Shown piece by piece: positions 16,603 through 25,485 of a stretch of 64,000 nt of DNA. The notes below the pieces were generated by a model. That model worked only from the letters and a program-made list of their open reading frames with translations, was not told the origin of the DNA and did not search any database. Source of the stretch: Maritimibacter sp. (GTDB lineage Bacteria > Pseudomonadota > Alphaproteobacteria > Rhodobacterales > Rhodobacteraceae); the NCBI GenBank assembly GCA_017792445.1, contig CP051232.1, forward strand, positions 3,198,001-3,262,000, given 5' to 3'. Numbering within the stretch: position 1 is the stretch's first letter; each line of letters begins with the position of its first letter. The translations under genes were made by a program, and so were the position numbers.

Positions 16603-17760
16603 ATGTTCGACGGATCGATGCGCTTCGACCTTGGCGAGGAAGTGAACGCGCTGCGCGAGATGGTGCATCGCTGGGCGCAGGAGCGGGTGAAGCCGATCGC
16701 CGCGAAGGTGGATGCGGACAACGCCTTTCCCGCCGAGTTGTGGCGCGAGATGGGCGAACTGGGCCTGTTGGGCATCACGGTGGAAGAGGAATTTGGCGGC
16801 TCGGGGATGGGCTACCTTGCCCATGTGATCGCGGTCGAGGAGATCGCCCGCGCCTCGGCCTCGGTGTCGCTGTCCTACGGCGCGCATTCCAACCTGTGCG
16901 TGAACCAGATCCGTCTGAACGGGACGCAGGCGCAGAAGGAGGCCTTTCTGCCCGGGCTCGTGTCCGGCGAGAAGGTGGGGGCGCTGGCGATGTCCGAGGC
17001 GGGCGCCGGGTCGGACGTGGTGTCGATGAAGCTGCGCGCCGAGAAGCGCAACGATCACTACCGGCTGAACGGCACGAAATACTGGATCACCAACGGGCCG
17101 GATGCCGATCTGCTGGTCGTCTATGCCAAGACCGATCCCGAGGCGGGGTCGAAGGGGATCACCGCCTTCCTGATCGAGAAGGGGATGGCCGGGTTCTCGA
17201 CCAGCCCGCATTTCGACAAGCTGGGCATGCGCGGGTCGAACACCGCCGAACTGGTGTTCGAGGACTGCGAGGTGCCGTTCGAGAACGTGCTGGGCGAGGA
17301 GGGCCGCGGGGTCCGGGTGCTGATGTCCGGGCTGGATTACGAGCGTGTGGTCCTGTCGGGGATCGGCACCGGCATCATGGCGGCCTGTCTGGACGAGGTG
17401 ATGCCCTACATGCGCGAGCGCAAGCAATTCGGCCAGCCGATCGGGAACTTCCAGCTGATGCAGGGCAAGATCGCCGACATGTACACCGCGATGAACTCGG
17501 CCCGGGCCTATGTCTACGAGGTGGCGAAGGCCTGCGACCGGGGCGAGGTGACGCGCCAGGACGCGGCGGCCTGCGTGCTGTATGCCTCGGAAGAGGCGAT
17601 GAAGCAGGCGCATCAGGCGGTGCAGGCGATGGGCGGCGCGGGGTTCCTGAACGACAGCCCGGTGGCGCGGATCTTCCGGGACGCCAAGCTGATGGAGATC
17701 GGCGCCGGGACCAGCGAAATCCGTCGCATGTTGATCGGACGCGAGTTGATGGCCATCTGA
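16603..17760 (+). CDS. ivd: Isovaleryl-CoA dehydrogenase
   Basis: 385-residue acyl-CoA dehydrogenase, oxidising isovaleryl-CoA to 3-methylcrotonyl-CoA in leucine breakdown and passing electrons to ETF. FAD and acyl-binding motifs [39 protein letters not shown], and C-terminal [22 protein letters not shown] with [18 protein letters not shown] are present. The catalytic Glu is in [11 protein letters not shown] (Glu247), the alternative position on helix G used by isovaleryl-CoA dehydrogenases. Start at 16603 with GGAGGA 6 nt upstream; the ATG at 16597 is too close to it. No methylcrotonyl-CoA carboxylase genes follow. Confidence 0.9.
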   Translation: MFDGSMRFDLGEEVNALREMVHRWAQERVKPIAAKVDADNAFPAELWREMGELGLLGITVEEEFGGSGMGYLAHVIAVEEIARASASVSLSYGAHSNLCVNQIRLNGTQAQKEAFLPGLVSGEKVGALAMSEAGAGSDVVSMKLRAEKRNDHYRLNGTKYWITNGPDADLLVVYAKTDPEAGSKGITAFLIEKGMAGFSTSPHFDKLGMRGSNTAELVFEDCEVPFENVLGEEGRGVRVLMSGLDYERVVLSGIGTGIMAACLDEVMPYMRERKQFGQPIGNFQLMQGKIADMYTAMNSARAYVYEVAKACDRGEVTRQDAAACVLYASEEAMKQAHQAVQAMGGAGFLNDSPVARIFRDAKLMEIGAGTSEIRRMLIGRELMAI

Positions 17761-17783
17761 AGGGCAGCAACATGGAGGTGTCG

Positions 17784-18293
17784 ATGACGAGAATTCTGAT
17801 CGTGGCGGCGGGGATCGCCGGGTGCGTCGCATCCGGGGCGGCGGCGCAGGAGATCGTGTTCGACACCGCGCAGACCGAGGCCTGTCTTGCGGCGGCGGAG
17901 GACCCTGCCGGGCGCGAGGCCTGCATCGGCGCCTCTGCCAAGGCCTGCATGGAGGCGACGTCCGACGGATGGACCACCGTAGGCACCGCCACCTGTCTGA
18001 GCTACGAGCGCGATTACTGGGACGCCCGCCTGAACGCCGCCTACGGCGCGCTGATGGAGAGCGAGGCCGCGACCGATGCCGAGATGCGCGAGCTTGGCGC
18101 GTCCGAACCCAGCCGCGCCGATGCGCTGCGCGAGATGCAGCGGGCGTGGATCCCTTTCCGCGATGCGCGCTGCATGTACGAGCGCAGCCAGTGGGGCTCG
18201 GGGACCGGCGGCGGGCCGGCTTTCGTCAGCTGCGCGATGCAGGTGACGGGGCAGCAGGCGCTGTTGCTCGAGGCGATGGAGAACCGGATGTGA
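17784..18293 (+). CDS. Exported LprI-like (DUF1311) protein
   Basis: 169 residues. Signal peptide TRILIVAAGIAGCVASGAAA with cleavage near residue 21, then a cysteine-rich N-terminal part and the DUF1311 motif LNAAYGALMESEAATD to ALREMQRAWIPFRDARCMYE. Members include the lysozyme inhibitor LprI; five or more cysteines suggest periplasmic disulfides. GGAGG upstream of the ATG at 17784 decides the start over the ATG at 17772. It begins 23 bp after ivd and is likely co-transcribed. Confidence 0.8.
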   Translation: MTRILIVAAGIAGCVASGAAAQEIVFDTAQTEACLAAAEDPAGREACIGASAKACMEATSDGWTTVGTATCLSYERDYWDARLNAAYGALMESEAATDAEMRELGASEPSRADALREMQRAWIPFRDARCMYERSQWGSGTGGGPAFVSCAMQVTGQQALLLEAMENRM

Positions 18294-18315
18294 GCGGCGC
18301 GCGGAGGGTGACGGC

Positions 18316-19131
18316 ATGACGGATCAGAAGAAACCGCCGGCAGGTCCCGAAGGCGTGCCGGAAGCCGTGTTGAAGGCGATCCGCGATCAGCGCGATTTCG
18401 AGAAGCGCCGCGCGACCCGGCTGGGACGCGGGGCAGAGCGCCTGACGGCGCCGGTCAGCGGGGTGATCGGGCGGATGATCCCCTCGGGCGTCGTGCGGCA
18501 GGCCCTGCGGCAGGCCGATCGTGCGGCGGGGCTGACGCTGCCGCGCGAACTGACGCGGCACGACACGGACGACATCCTTGCCTGCGACCGCGCGGCGCTG
18601 CGGGTGCAGTCCTGGGCGCAGGGCAGCAACGCCGCGACCGGCGGGGTCGCGGGCTGGTTCGGCGCGGCCGGGCTGGCGGTGGACGTGCCCGCCACGGTGG
18701 CCTTGTCGGCGCGCTGCGTGCGGGCGACCGGTGCGGCCTATGGCTTCCACGGCGATGACGAGGGCGAGCGGGCGTTCCGACTGATGGTGCTGGAGGTCGC
18801 GACCTCGATGGCCAGCGACAACCGCGAGCAGGCGGTGGACGGGCTGAACGCCCTGGCGCGCGAACTGTCGTCGCCCGAGGCGAAGATCCTGCTGGAGAAA
18901 GGCGGGAAATGGGTGACCGACAAGCTGGTCGAGCGCATCGCCCGGCAGCTTGGCCTGTCGCTGGCGGCACGCAAGGCGGGGCAGATCGTGCCCATCGTCG
19001 GTGGCGTGGTGGCGGCGACGGTCAACGCGTCGTTCCAGGCCGACGTGGCGCGGGCGGCGCGCTATGCCTACCGCCAGCGCTGGCTGATGGCGCGCCGGAT
19101 GCTGCCGCCGCCGGAACCGGCGCCGGCCTGA
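18316..19131 (+). CDS. EcsC-family protein
   Basis: 271 residues. The N-terminal 50 residues are charged (MTDQKKPPAGPEGVPEAVLK), followed by the EcsC-type core: GLAVDVPATVALSARCVRATGAAYGF, a segment with LVERIARQLGLSLAARKAGQIVPIVGGVVAATVNASF, and the C-terminal amphipathic ADVARAARYAYRQRWLMARR. The Pro/Gly-rich IVPIVGGVVAA hairpin is the family hallmark. The EcsC family takes its name from the third gene of the B. subtilis ecs ABC-transporter locus; function is not known. Same strand and close spacing with the LprI-like gene. Confidence 0.78.
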   Translation: MTDQKKPPAGPEGVPEAVLKAIRDQRDFEKRRATRLGRGAERLTAPVSGVIGRMIPSGVVRQALRQADRAAGLTLPRELTRHDTDDILACDRAALRVQSWAQGSNAATGGVAGWFGAAGLAVDVPATVALSARCVRATGAAYGFHGDDEGERAFRLMVLEVATSMASDNREQAVDGLNALARELSSPEAKILLEKGGKWVTDKLVERIARQLGLSLAARKAGQIVPIVGGVVAATVNASFQADVARAARYAYRQRWLMARRMLPPPEPAPA

Positions 19132-19244
19132 TGTCCGGGCCGCGCGTCGGGGCGGGGCTGATCTACCCCCGCGCGTATCCCGCCTTGCGCTTGCGCCCCG
19201 GGAGGTAGAGGCTGCCCGACGAGAGCGATCCGTGGGGGGACAGG

Positions 19245-19964
19245 ATGAGCGGCGGCAAGGGGCCTTCGGGTTCGGGAAGCAAGAACTGGGAACACAGCCG
19301 GTACAAGGACTGGCGGCCCAATTACCGCGAGACGCCCGCGCCATCCTCGGGCGGAGGCGGCGGCGGACGGGACAGGCGGCCACCGCGGCGAAGGTCGATC
19401 ACCGGGCGGGTGCTGCGCTTTGTCATCGCCATCGCGGTGATCGTCGGGCTGGCGGGGCCGGGCGCGGATTTCCCCAATGGTCTGGCCAAGGCGCCCGAGG
19501 GCGGCTGCGCGGTGCGCGTCGTGGTGGACGGGGGGCGGCTGACCACACATTGCCCGGACGGCGCCGACCTGCCGATGACGGTCGCGGGCTATGACGCGCC
19601 CTCGCTGACCGGGCCGGGATGCTGGGCCGAGTTCAAGTCGGCCTTCGTCGCGGGTCTCGAATTGCGTAAGTTGCTGTTTGCCGCGGACGTGGTGCAGTTG
19701 CAGGGGCCGGGCGTCGTCGCGCCGCAGGCGGATGTGGCGCCCGCGCCGGAGCCTGACGGCGAGGACGCGCCAGAAGCCGAGGCCGTGACCGGCGAGACGG
19801 ACCCGGAGGCGACCGAAACCGCCGAGGACACGCCGTCCGCGCCGCCCGCGGCGGCGGTGCCTGCCGGACGGGTACGGGTTCTGGTGGACGGCGCGGACGT
19901 GGCGCCTGCGATGCTGGAGGCCGGGATCGTGCGTCCGGTCGGAAGCGGAGGATGGTGCCAGTGA
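19245..19964 (+). CDS. Membrane-anchored SNase-like protein, probably without nuclease activity
   Basis: 239 residues: basic glycine-rich N-terminus, one transmembrane helix (VLRFVIAIAVIVGLAG, about 65-80), then CAVRVVVDGGRLTTHCPDGA, MTVAGYDAPSLTGPGCWAEF, LELRKLLFAADVVQL, an acidic Pro/Ala/Glu linker (about 165-210), and RVRVLVDGADVAPAMLEAG ending GGWC. The order V-DG-L, GxDAP, C-E, L-L, VLVDG-D-ML-AG, GGWC matches the staphylococcal nuclease (thermonuclease) fold, but the catalytic Arg after the second strand and the Glu/Arg pair are not evident. Inference from pattern only. Confidence 0.5.
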   Translation: MSGGKGPSGSGSKNWEHSRYKDWRPNYRETPAPSSGGGGGGRDRRPPRRRSITGRVLRFVIAIAVIVGLAGPGADFPNGLAKAPEGGCAVRVVVDGGRLTTHCPDGADLPMTVAGYDAPSLTGPGCWAEFKSAFVAGLELRKLLFAADVVQLQGPGVVAPQADVAPAPEPDGEDAPEAEAVTGETDPEATETAEDTPSAPPAAAVPAGRVRVLVDGADVAPAMLEAGIVRPVGSGGWCQ

Positions 19965-20941
19965 TCTCGACCCGGCTGACCGAGCGTTTCGACACCGAGG
20001 TGCCCATCGTCCTTGCGCCGATGGCGAAGGTTTCGGGCGGCAGGCTGGCGGCGGCGGTGACCGGGGCCGGCGGGCTTGGGCTGATCGGCGGGTCCTACTG
20101 TGACGCGGACTGGATCGAAGACCAGTTCGCGAAGGCGGGGAACGCGCGGGTGGGCTGCGGCTTTATCACGTGGTCGCTGGCAGAGGCGCTGAAGGTGACG
20201 CCGGACCTGCTGGACCGGGTGCTGGACCGGCGACCGGCGGCCGTGTTCCTGAGCTTCGGAGACCCGATGCCCTTCGCGGGCAGGATCCATGCCGCCGGGG
20301 TGCCGCTGATCGTGCAGGTTCAGACGCTGCGCGACGCGAAACGCGCGGCCGAAGCCGGGGCGGACGTGATCGTCGCCCAAGGGGCCGAGGCGGGCGGCCA
20401 TGGCGAGAAGCGGGCGACGATGACGCTGGTGCCCGAGATCGCCGACTGGCTTGCGCAGAACGCGCCGGGCATCCTGCTGCTTGCCGCCGGAGGGATCGCC
20501 GACGGACGCGGTCTGGCCGCCGCGCTGATGCTGGGTGCCGAGGGTGTGGTCGTGGGCTCGCGCCTGTGGGCCACGCGCGAGGCGCTTGTGCATCCCGAGA
20601 TGCTGAAAGCCGCCGTCGGTGCGACCGGCGATGAAACGATCCGCACCACCGTTATGGATGTGGCGCGGCGGCTGGACTGGCCCGACCGCTATAGCTGCCG
20701 GGTGCTGAAGAACCCGTTCACCGAACGCTGGCACGACGATCGCGAGGGCCTGATCGCCGCCGCCGACACCATTGCGCCCCAGTGGACCGCCGCGTGGGAG
20801 GCCGGAGACGTCACCGTCGCCAATACCTTCGTGGGCGAGGCCACCGGCCTGATCGACGAGGTGCGCCCCGCCGCGACCGTTGTCGGAGCCATGGTCGACG
20901 AGGCAGAGGCGCTGTTGGGCGGCGGGTGGCGGCACCGCTGA
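19952..20941 (+). CDS. Nitronate monooxygenase family protein
   Basis: 329 residues, FMN-dependent TIM barrel. PIVLAPMAKVSGGRLAAAVT at the N-terminus, DVIVAQGAEAGGHGEKRATM with the conserved GGHG phosphate-binding/catalytic His, and LLLAAGGIADGRGLAAALML then GAEGVVVGSRLWAT for FMN phosphate binding. These are the motifs of 2-nitropropane dioxygenase/nitronate monooxygenase enzymes that detoxify alkyl nitronates. The start overlaps the SNase-like gene by 13 bp; a GTG at 19961 is an alternative. Confidence 0.85.
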   Translation: MVPVISTRLTERFDTEVPIVLAPMAKVSGGRLAAAVTGAGGLGLIGGSYCDADWIEDQFAKAGNARVGCGFITWSLAEALKVTPDLLDRVLDRRPAAVFLSFGDPMPFAGRIHAAGVPLIVQVQTLRDAKRAAEAGADVIVAQGAEAGGHGEKRATMTLVPEIADWLAQNAPGILLLAAGGIADGRGLAAALMLGAEGVVVGSRLWATREALVHPEMLKAAVGATGDETIRTTVMDVARRLDWPDRYSCRVLKNPFTERWHDDREGLIAAADTIAPQWTAAWEAGDVTVANTFVGEATGLIDEVRPAATVVGAMVDEAEALLGGGWRHR

Positions 20942-21038
20942 CGGGTCCCTGGCCCTTGTCCCTGGCGCGATCCGCCACAGTCTTGTCGGGGGCCGGCCCT
21001 TTTCGGGCCGCCCTGAATGATCCCGAAGGAGAGCACGG

Positions 21039-21707
21039 ATGATCCGGCTGCACCACTGTCACCAGACCCGCTCGATGCGGAGCCTTTGGCTGCTGAACGA
21101 ACTGGGCGTGGATTTCGAACTGATGGTCTACCCGTTCGACCGCACCCTGCGCTCGCCCGAGTACCGCACCCTGAACCCCGCCGGGCGCGTTCCGGCGCTG
21201 GAGATCGACGGCGACGTGATGTTCGAAAGCGGCGCCATCGCAGAATATCTGTGCGAGCGCTTTCCGGACGCGGGGCTTGGCCGCCCGCCGGGCGCGCTGG
21301 ACCGCGCCGAATTCCTGACATGGCTGCACTTTGCCGAGACGGTCAGCCAGCACACCGCCGCGCTGACCCAGCAGCATGTCGCGCTGTACGACGACTCGAT
21401 GCGGTCGCCGGTGGTGATGAAGCTGGAAAAGATGCGTCTTGAGAAATGCTATGAGGCGATCGAGGGCCGGCTGTCGACGCCGGTCGAGAACCGCGACCAC
21501 CTGCTGACCGGCGGGTTCTCGGCTGCCGACATCGGGGTAGGGCAGGCAGTCTACATGGGTCGCCATTTCGCCCGCACCGACGCCTACCCCGAATTGACCC
21601 GCTGGTATCAGCGGATCACCGAACGCCCGGCCTTTCAGGCGGCGCTGCCGCCCGACGGGGTCACGCTGCTGTATGACCGCGAATTCTACGAGCCGTGGGA
21701 GGCCTAG
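21039..21707 (+). CDS. Glutathione S-transferase family protein
   Basis: 222 residues. Thioredoxin-like N-terminal domain IRLHHCHQTRSMRSLWLLNELG with the SRS/SMRS-type catalytic region, glutathione-binding cis-Pro and Glu-Ser motif in GRVPALEIDGDVMFESGAIAEYL, and the all-helical C-terminal domain with GGFSAADIGVGQAVYM (the N-capping box). Substrate unknown. Strong GGAGAGC upstream of the ATG. Last gene before the nuo operon. Confidence 0.9.
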   Translation: MIRLHHCHQTRSMRSLWLLNELGVDFELMVYPFDRTLRSPEYRTLNPAGRVPALEIDGDVMFESGAIAEYLCERFPDAGLGRPPGALDRAEFLTWLHFAETVSQHTAALTQQHVALYDDSMRSPVVMKLEKMRLEKCYEAIEGRLSTPVENRDHLLTGGFSAADIGVGQAVYMGRHFARTDAYPELTRWYQRITERPAFQAALPPDGVTLLYDREFYEPWEA

Positions 21708-21850
21708 TGGCACCGGCCGTGGGGAGGTCGGCGCCGGGCCGGGAAGATCGGCAAATGCGGCGCTTAAGCCCTTGGAAACCCCCGGCGGCGCAGGCTAGGG
21801 AGGGATGAACAGAATCCCCGTGTCTCACGCGAGGGTTAACCGGCTGTCGG

Positions 21851-21879
21851 TTGACCCTTCGGGGGGGCGGGTTTATGGC
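21851..21879 (+). promoter_or_regulatory. Candidate sigma-70 promoter of the nuo operon
   Basis: TTGACC, 17-bp spacer, TATGGC, about 44 bp upstream of the nuoA GTG. It is the only good match in the 215-bp gap between the GST gene and nuoA. Confidence 0.5.
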
Positions 21880-21922
21880 TGTGCTGCAAGTGCACTTGCC
21901 CGCCATGTGAAGGAGCCAGTAC

Positions 21923-22288
21923 GTGCAATCTCTCGCTACCGAGTACCTTCCGATCCTCCTTTTCATCGCCGTGGCCGTCGGGCTGGGGCTGATCCTGATC
22001 CTTGCCGCCGCGTTGCTGGCGGTGCGGAACCCGGACCCGGAAAAGGTGTCGGCCTACGAATGCGGCTTCAACGCCTTCGATGACGCGCGGATGAAGTTCG
22101 ACGTTCGGTTCTACCTCGTCTCGATCCTGTTCATCATCTTCGACCTCGAAGTGGCGTTCCTGTTCCCGTGGGCGGTCTCGTTCAACGGGATGTCCGACAC
22201 CGCGTTCTGGTCGATGATGGTCTTCCTTGGCGTGCTGACGGTGGGCTTCGCTTACGAGTGGAAGAAAGGAGCCCTGGAATGGGAGTGA
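21923..22288 (+). CDS. nuoA: NADH-quinone oxidoreductase subunit A
   Basis: 121-residue membrane subunit with three transmembrane helices. [20 protein letters not shown] is the conserved loop containing the Cys that is accessible in the deactive state of complex I (TM1-2 loop), and [13 protein letters not shown] opens the second helix. GTG start with AGGAG 8 nt upstream. First gene of the operon; its stop overlaps the nuoB start by 10 bp. Confidence 0.97.
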   Translation: MQSLATEYLPILLFIAVAVGLGLILILAAALLAVRNPDPEKVSAYECGFNAFDDARMKFDVRFYLVSILFIIFDLEVAFLFPWAVSFNGMSDTAFWSMMVFLGVLTVGFAYEWKKGALEWE

Positions 22289-22812
22289 GCACCGCGCTGA
22301 ACGACGCCGGCGGCGACCGCGAGGTTGCGACGCAGGCGCTGAACCGCGAGCTGCAGGACAAGGGCTTTCTGCTGACCTCGACCGAGGACATCATCAACTG
22401 GGCGCGCACCGGCTCGCTGCACTGGATGACCTTCGGCCTTGCCTGCTGCGCCGTCGAAATGATGCAGACCTCGATGCCGCGCTATGACATCGAACGCTTC
22501 GGCATCGCGCCCCGCGCCTCGCCGCGCCAGTCGGACCTGATGATCGTCGCGGGCACGCTGACCAACAAGATGGCGCCGGCGCTGCGCAAGGTCTACGACC
22601 AGATGCCCGAGCCGCGCTATGTGATCTCCATGGGCTCCTGCGCGAACGGCGGGGGCTATTATCACTACAGTTACTCGGTGGTGCGCGGCTGCGACCGGAT
22701 CGTGCCGGTGGATGTCTACGTGCCCGGCTGCCCGCCGACGGCCGAGGCGCTACTGTACGGTCTGCTGGCGCTGCAGCGCAAGATCCGCCGCACCGGGACC
22801 ATCGCGAGGTAA
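22279..22812 (+). CDS. nuoB: NADH-quinone oxidoreductase subunit B
   Basis: 177 residues. Carries the ligands of cluster N2, the last iron-sulfur cluster before quinone: tandem Cys56-Cys57 in GLACCAVEM, Cys121 in GSCANGGG and Cys151 in [13 protein letters not shown]. Quinone-site residues lie in [17 protein letters not shown]. The N-terminal 25 residues are a short extension typical of alphaproteobacteria. Overlaps nuoA by 10 bp. Confidence 0.98.
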   Translation: MGVSTALNDAGGDREVATQALNRELQDKGFLLTSTEDIINWARTGSLHWMTFGLACCAVEMMQTSMPRYDIERFGIAPRASPRQSDLMIVAGTLTNKMAPALRKVYDQMPEPRYVISMGSCANGGGYYHYSYSVVRGCDRIVPVDVYVPGCPPTAEALLYGLLALQRKIRRTGTIAR

Positions 22813-22815
22813 GCC

Positions 22816-23421
22816 ATGTCGGAAGCGTTGAAGGAACTGGGCCAGCATATCGAGCTGAAACGCCCCGATTGCGTGCTGGGCTGGAACGTCGCCTTCGGTG
22901 AGCTGAACGTCGAGGTCTCGCTGTCCTCGGTCGTCAGCTTCGTCGAGTTCCTGAAAACCGACCAGACCTGCCGGTTCTCGACGCTGGTCGACCTGACCGC
23001 CGTCGACTACCCCGAGCGGGAGGCGCGGTTCGATCTCGTCTATCACTTCCTGTCGATGTACCAGAACCAGCGCATCCGCATCAAAGCGGCGGTGCGCGAG
23101 GACGAAAAGGCCGCCTCGATCGTCGAGGTGTTCCCGGCCGCCAACTGGTTCGAGCGCGAAGTGTTCGACATGTATGGCATCCTGTTCACCGGGCACCCGG
23201 ACCTGCGGCGCATCCTGACCGACTACGGCTTCCGCGGGCACCCGCTGCGCAAGGATTTCCCGACCACCGGCTATGTCGAGGTCCGCTATGACGAGGCCGA
23301 GAAACGCGTGGTCTACGAGCCGGTGAAGCTGGTGCAGGAATACCGGCAGTTCGATTTCATGTCCCCGTGGGAAGGCGCCCACTACATCCTTCCGGGTGAC
23401 GAGAAGGAGGCCGCGAAATGA
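22816..23421 (+). CDS. nuoC: NADH-quinone oxidoreductase subunit C
   Basis: 201 residues, the 30-kDa hydrophilic subunit of the quinone module. Signature [11 protein letters not shown] appears here as [20 protein letters not shown], followed by [19 protein letters not shown] and the C-terminal [13 protein letters not shown]. Separate from nuoD (not fused). Its stop overlaps the nuoD ATG (ATGA). Confidence 0.98.
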   Translation: MSEALKELGQHIELKRPDCVLGWNVAFGELNVEVSLSSVVSFVEFLKTDQTCRFSTLVDLTAVDYPEREARFDLVYHFLSMYQNQRIRIKAAVREDEKAASIVEVFPAANWFEREVFDMYGILFTGHPDLRRILTDYGFRGHPLRKDFPTTGYVEVRYDEAEKRVVYEPVKLVQEYRQFDFMSPWEGAHYILPGDEKEAAK

Positions 23422-24659
23422 TGGACGGCACCGTTCCCCACAAGTACGACGACGGCTCTGTCGACACCCTTACGGGCGAGCAGAAGATCCGTAACTTCAA
23501 CATCAACTTCGGCCCGCAACACCCTGCGGCGCACGGCGTTCTTCGCATGGTGCTGGAGCTGGACGGCGAGATCGTCGAACGTGCCGACCCGCATATCGGC
23601 CTGCTTCACCGCGGCACCGAAAAGCTGATGGAAAGCCGCACCTACCTGCAGAACCTGCCGTATCTCGACCGCCTCGACTACGTGGCGCCGATGAACCAGG
23701 AACATGCGTGGTGCCTGGCCATCGAGAAGCTGACCGGCACCGTTGTGCCGCGCCGCGCCAGCCTGATCCGGGTGCTGTTCTCGGAAATCGGGCGTATCCT
23801 GAACCACCTGCTGAACGTCACCACGCAGGCGATGGATGTCGGCGCGCTGACGCCGCCGCTGTGGGGCTTCACCGCCCGCGAAGAGCTGATGGTGTTCTAC
23901 GAACGGGCCTGCGGCGCGCGCCTTCACGCCGCCTATTTCCGGCCCGGCGGTGTGCATCAGGATCTGCCCGAGCAACTGCTGGCGGATATCGACGCATGGT
24001 GCGATCCGTTCCTGAAGCTGCTGGACGACATCGACGGCCTGCTGACCGAGAACCGAATCTTCAAGCAGCGCAACGCCGACATCGGCATCATCTCGGAACA
24101 GGACATCCTGGACTGGGGCTATTCGGGCGTGATGGTCCGCGGCTCTGGCCTTGCGTGGGACCTGCGCCGCAGCCAGCCCTACGAATGCTACGACGAGTTC
24201 GAGTTCGGCATTCCCGTGGGCAAGAACGGCGACTGCTACGACCGGTATCTCGTGCGGATGCAGGAGATGCGCGAAAGCGTCAAGATCGTGAAGCAGGCGA
24301 TCGAAAAGCTGTCCGCACCGGACGGGCAGGGCGACGTGCTGGCGCGTGGCAAGCTGACCCCGCCGAAGCGGGGCGAGATGAAGCGCTCGATGGAAGCGCT
24401 GATCCACCACTTCAAGCTTTACACCGAGGGTTTCCACGTCCCCCCGGGCGAGGCTTATGCCGCTGTCGAAGCGCCCAAGGGCGAGTTCGGCGTCTACATC
24501 GTGTCGGACGGCACCAACAAACCCTACCGCGCCAAGCTGCGCGCGCCGGGTTACCTGCACCTGCAGTCGATGGATTACGTGGCCAGCGGCCACCAGCTGG
24601 CCGACGTGGCGGCGATCATCGGCACGATGGATATCGTGTTCGGCGAGGTCGACCGCTGA
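23418..24659 (+). CDS. nuoD: NADH-quinone oxidoreductase subunit D
   Basis: 413 residues, the 49-kDa subunit that with NuoB forms the quinone pocket; related to the large subunit of NiFe hydrogenases but lacking its metal ligands. N-terminal [22 protein letters not shown] with the quinone-binding His, [18 protein letters not shown], and the C-terminal DIVFGEVDR are all conserved. The stop TGA is shared with the ATG of a 50-codon ORF. Confidence 0.98.
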   Translation: MMDGTVPHKYDDGSVDTLTGEQKIRNFNINFGPQHPAAHGVLRMVLELDGEIVERADPHIGLLHRGTEKLMESRTYLQNLPYLDRLDYVAPMNQEHAWCLAIEKLTGTVVPRRASLIRVLFSEIGRILNHLLNVTTQAMDVGALTPPLWGFTAREELMVFYERACGARLHAAYFRPGGVHQDLPEQLLADIDAWCDPFLKLLDDIDGLLTENRIFKQRNADIGIISEQDILDWGYSGVMVRGSGLAWDLRRSQPYECYDEFEFGIPVGKNGDCYDRYLVRMQEMRESVKIVKQAIEKLSAPDGQGDVLARGKLTPPKRGEMKRSMEALIHHFKLYTEGFHVPPGEAYAAVEAPKGEFGVYIVSDGTNKPYRAKLRAPGYLHLQSMDYVASGHQLADVAAIIGTMDIVFGEVDR

Positions 24660-24811
24660 TGTCGGTGATGCTTCTGGTGATTGTGCTGGGGGTGCTGCCG
24701 AACAGCTTTCACGCGCCGGTTGCGGCCGCTGCCGTGATGTCCAGCCCCGCCCCCTTCCCGGGCGCGGCGCCGGTCGGGCTGATCGGCACGCTGGCCGGAG
24801 ACGCGGCATGA
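24659..24811 (+). CDS. Possible 50-residue protein overlapping nuoD and the next gene
   Basis: ATGA overlap with the nuoD stop and ATGA overlap at its own end with the next start, the arrangement of coupled genes. The product has one hydrophobic stretch ([17 protein letters not shown]) followed by an Ala/Pro/Gly-rich tail. No family recognised. It may instead be a spacer kept open by chance; overlap geometry is the main argument. Confidence 0.4.
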   Translation: MSVMLLVIVLGVLPNSFHAPVAAAAVMSSPAPFPGAAPVGLIGTLAGDAA

Positions 24812-25476
24812 AGCGGGCGGGCGCAGGCATCCTGCTGGCCGCGCTGCTGGCCGGGCAGGTGGCGGTTGCGGCCGACGACGCCCGGATCGAGGCGCTGCGG
24901 ACCGAAATCTCGGAACTGTCCGACGACCGGATCGAGTCTTTGTTCACCGATCTGTTCCGCTCGAACGGCTGCGCGTTGAGCATGGTCGAGGAAGAGGCGA
25001 CGGATCGCCGGATCATGTCGCATTTCGGCGCAGCTCTCGGCCTGTCGGTGGACGAGGCCGAAGTCGTTCACGACCAGCTTCAGGACCGCATCCAGAAAGT
25101 CTCGATCTCCATGGTCGAGGGCGGCGTGATCGAGCCTGACATGCAGGCCGGCGTCGTCCGGCTGAAGGACTGCACACCGGACATTGCGGGTCATACCGTG
25201 CCCGGCGCCGGGGTGGTGACCGACGCGCAACTGGCCGCGCTGGTGCGCACCCATTTCGAAGGCGCGGGCTGCGCCATGGATTTCTCGGACCAGATGGCCG
25301 CGCAAAGCGCGATCCTCGTCTCGGTGCTGGAGGGGCTGGGCGTCGCTGACGAAGCCGCCGCCCGCGCACCGGTCGACGTGGCGCTGGCCGGGGTGTTCGA
25401 GTCGCTGGTGCAATCCGGCGAACTCACTGTGGACGAGGCCGACATGACGGTCAGCCTCGCGGACTGCAACGGATAA
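24808..25476 (+). CDS. Periplasmic protein with an internal duplication, nuo accessory
   Basis: 222 residues. Signal peptide to about residue 22 (AGAGILLAALLAGQVAVAA). The mature part is two copies of an about 77-residue unit: residues 45-122 and 145-220. Aligned landmarks are LF..LF..NGCA / LV..HF.GAGCA, the GLSVDEAE / GLGVADEAA turn, I.SMVEGGVI / FESLVQSGEL, and a closing L-K/A-DC; each unit has one Cys near its start and one at its end (55/122 and 155/220), suggesting a disulfide. No family recognised. Start overlaps the upstream ORF and the gene ends 9 bp before nuoE. Confidence 0.72.
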   Translation: MKRAGAGILLAALLAGQVAVAADDARIEALRTEISELSDDRIESLFTDLFRSNGCALSMVEEEATDRRIMSHFGAALGLSVDEAEVVHDQLQDRIQKVSISMVEGGVIEPDMQAGVVRLKDCTPDIAGHTVPGAGVVTDAQLAALVRTHFEGAGCAMDFSDQMAAQSAILVSVLEGLGVADEAAARAPVDVALAGVFESLVQSGELTVDEADMTVSLADCNG

Positions 25477-25485
25477 GGACAGACC

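Noticed and set aside
20990-21020. Terminator between nitronate monooxygenase and GST
   Set aside because: GC hairpin without a U-run and with mismatches; not convincing.
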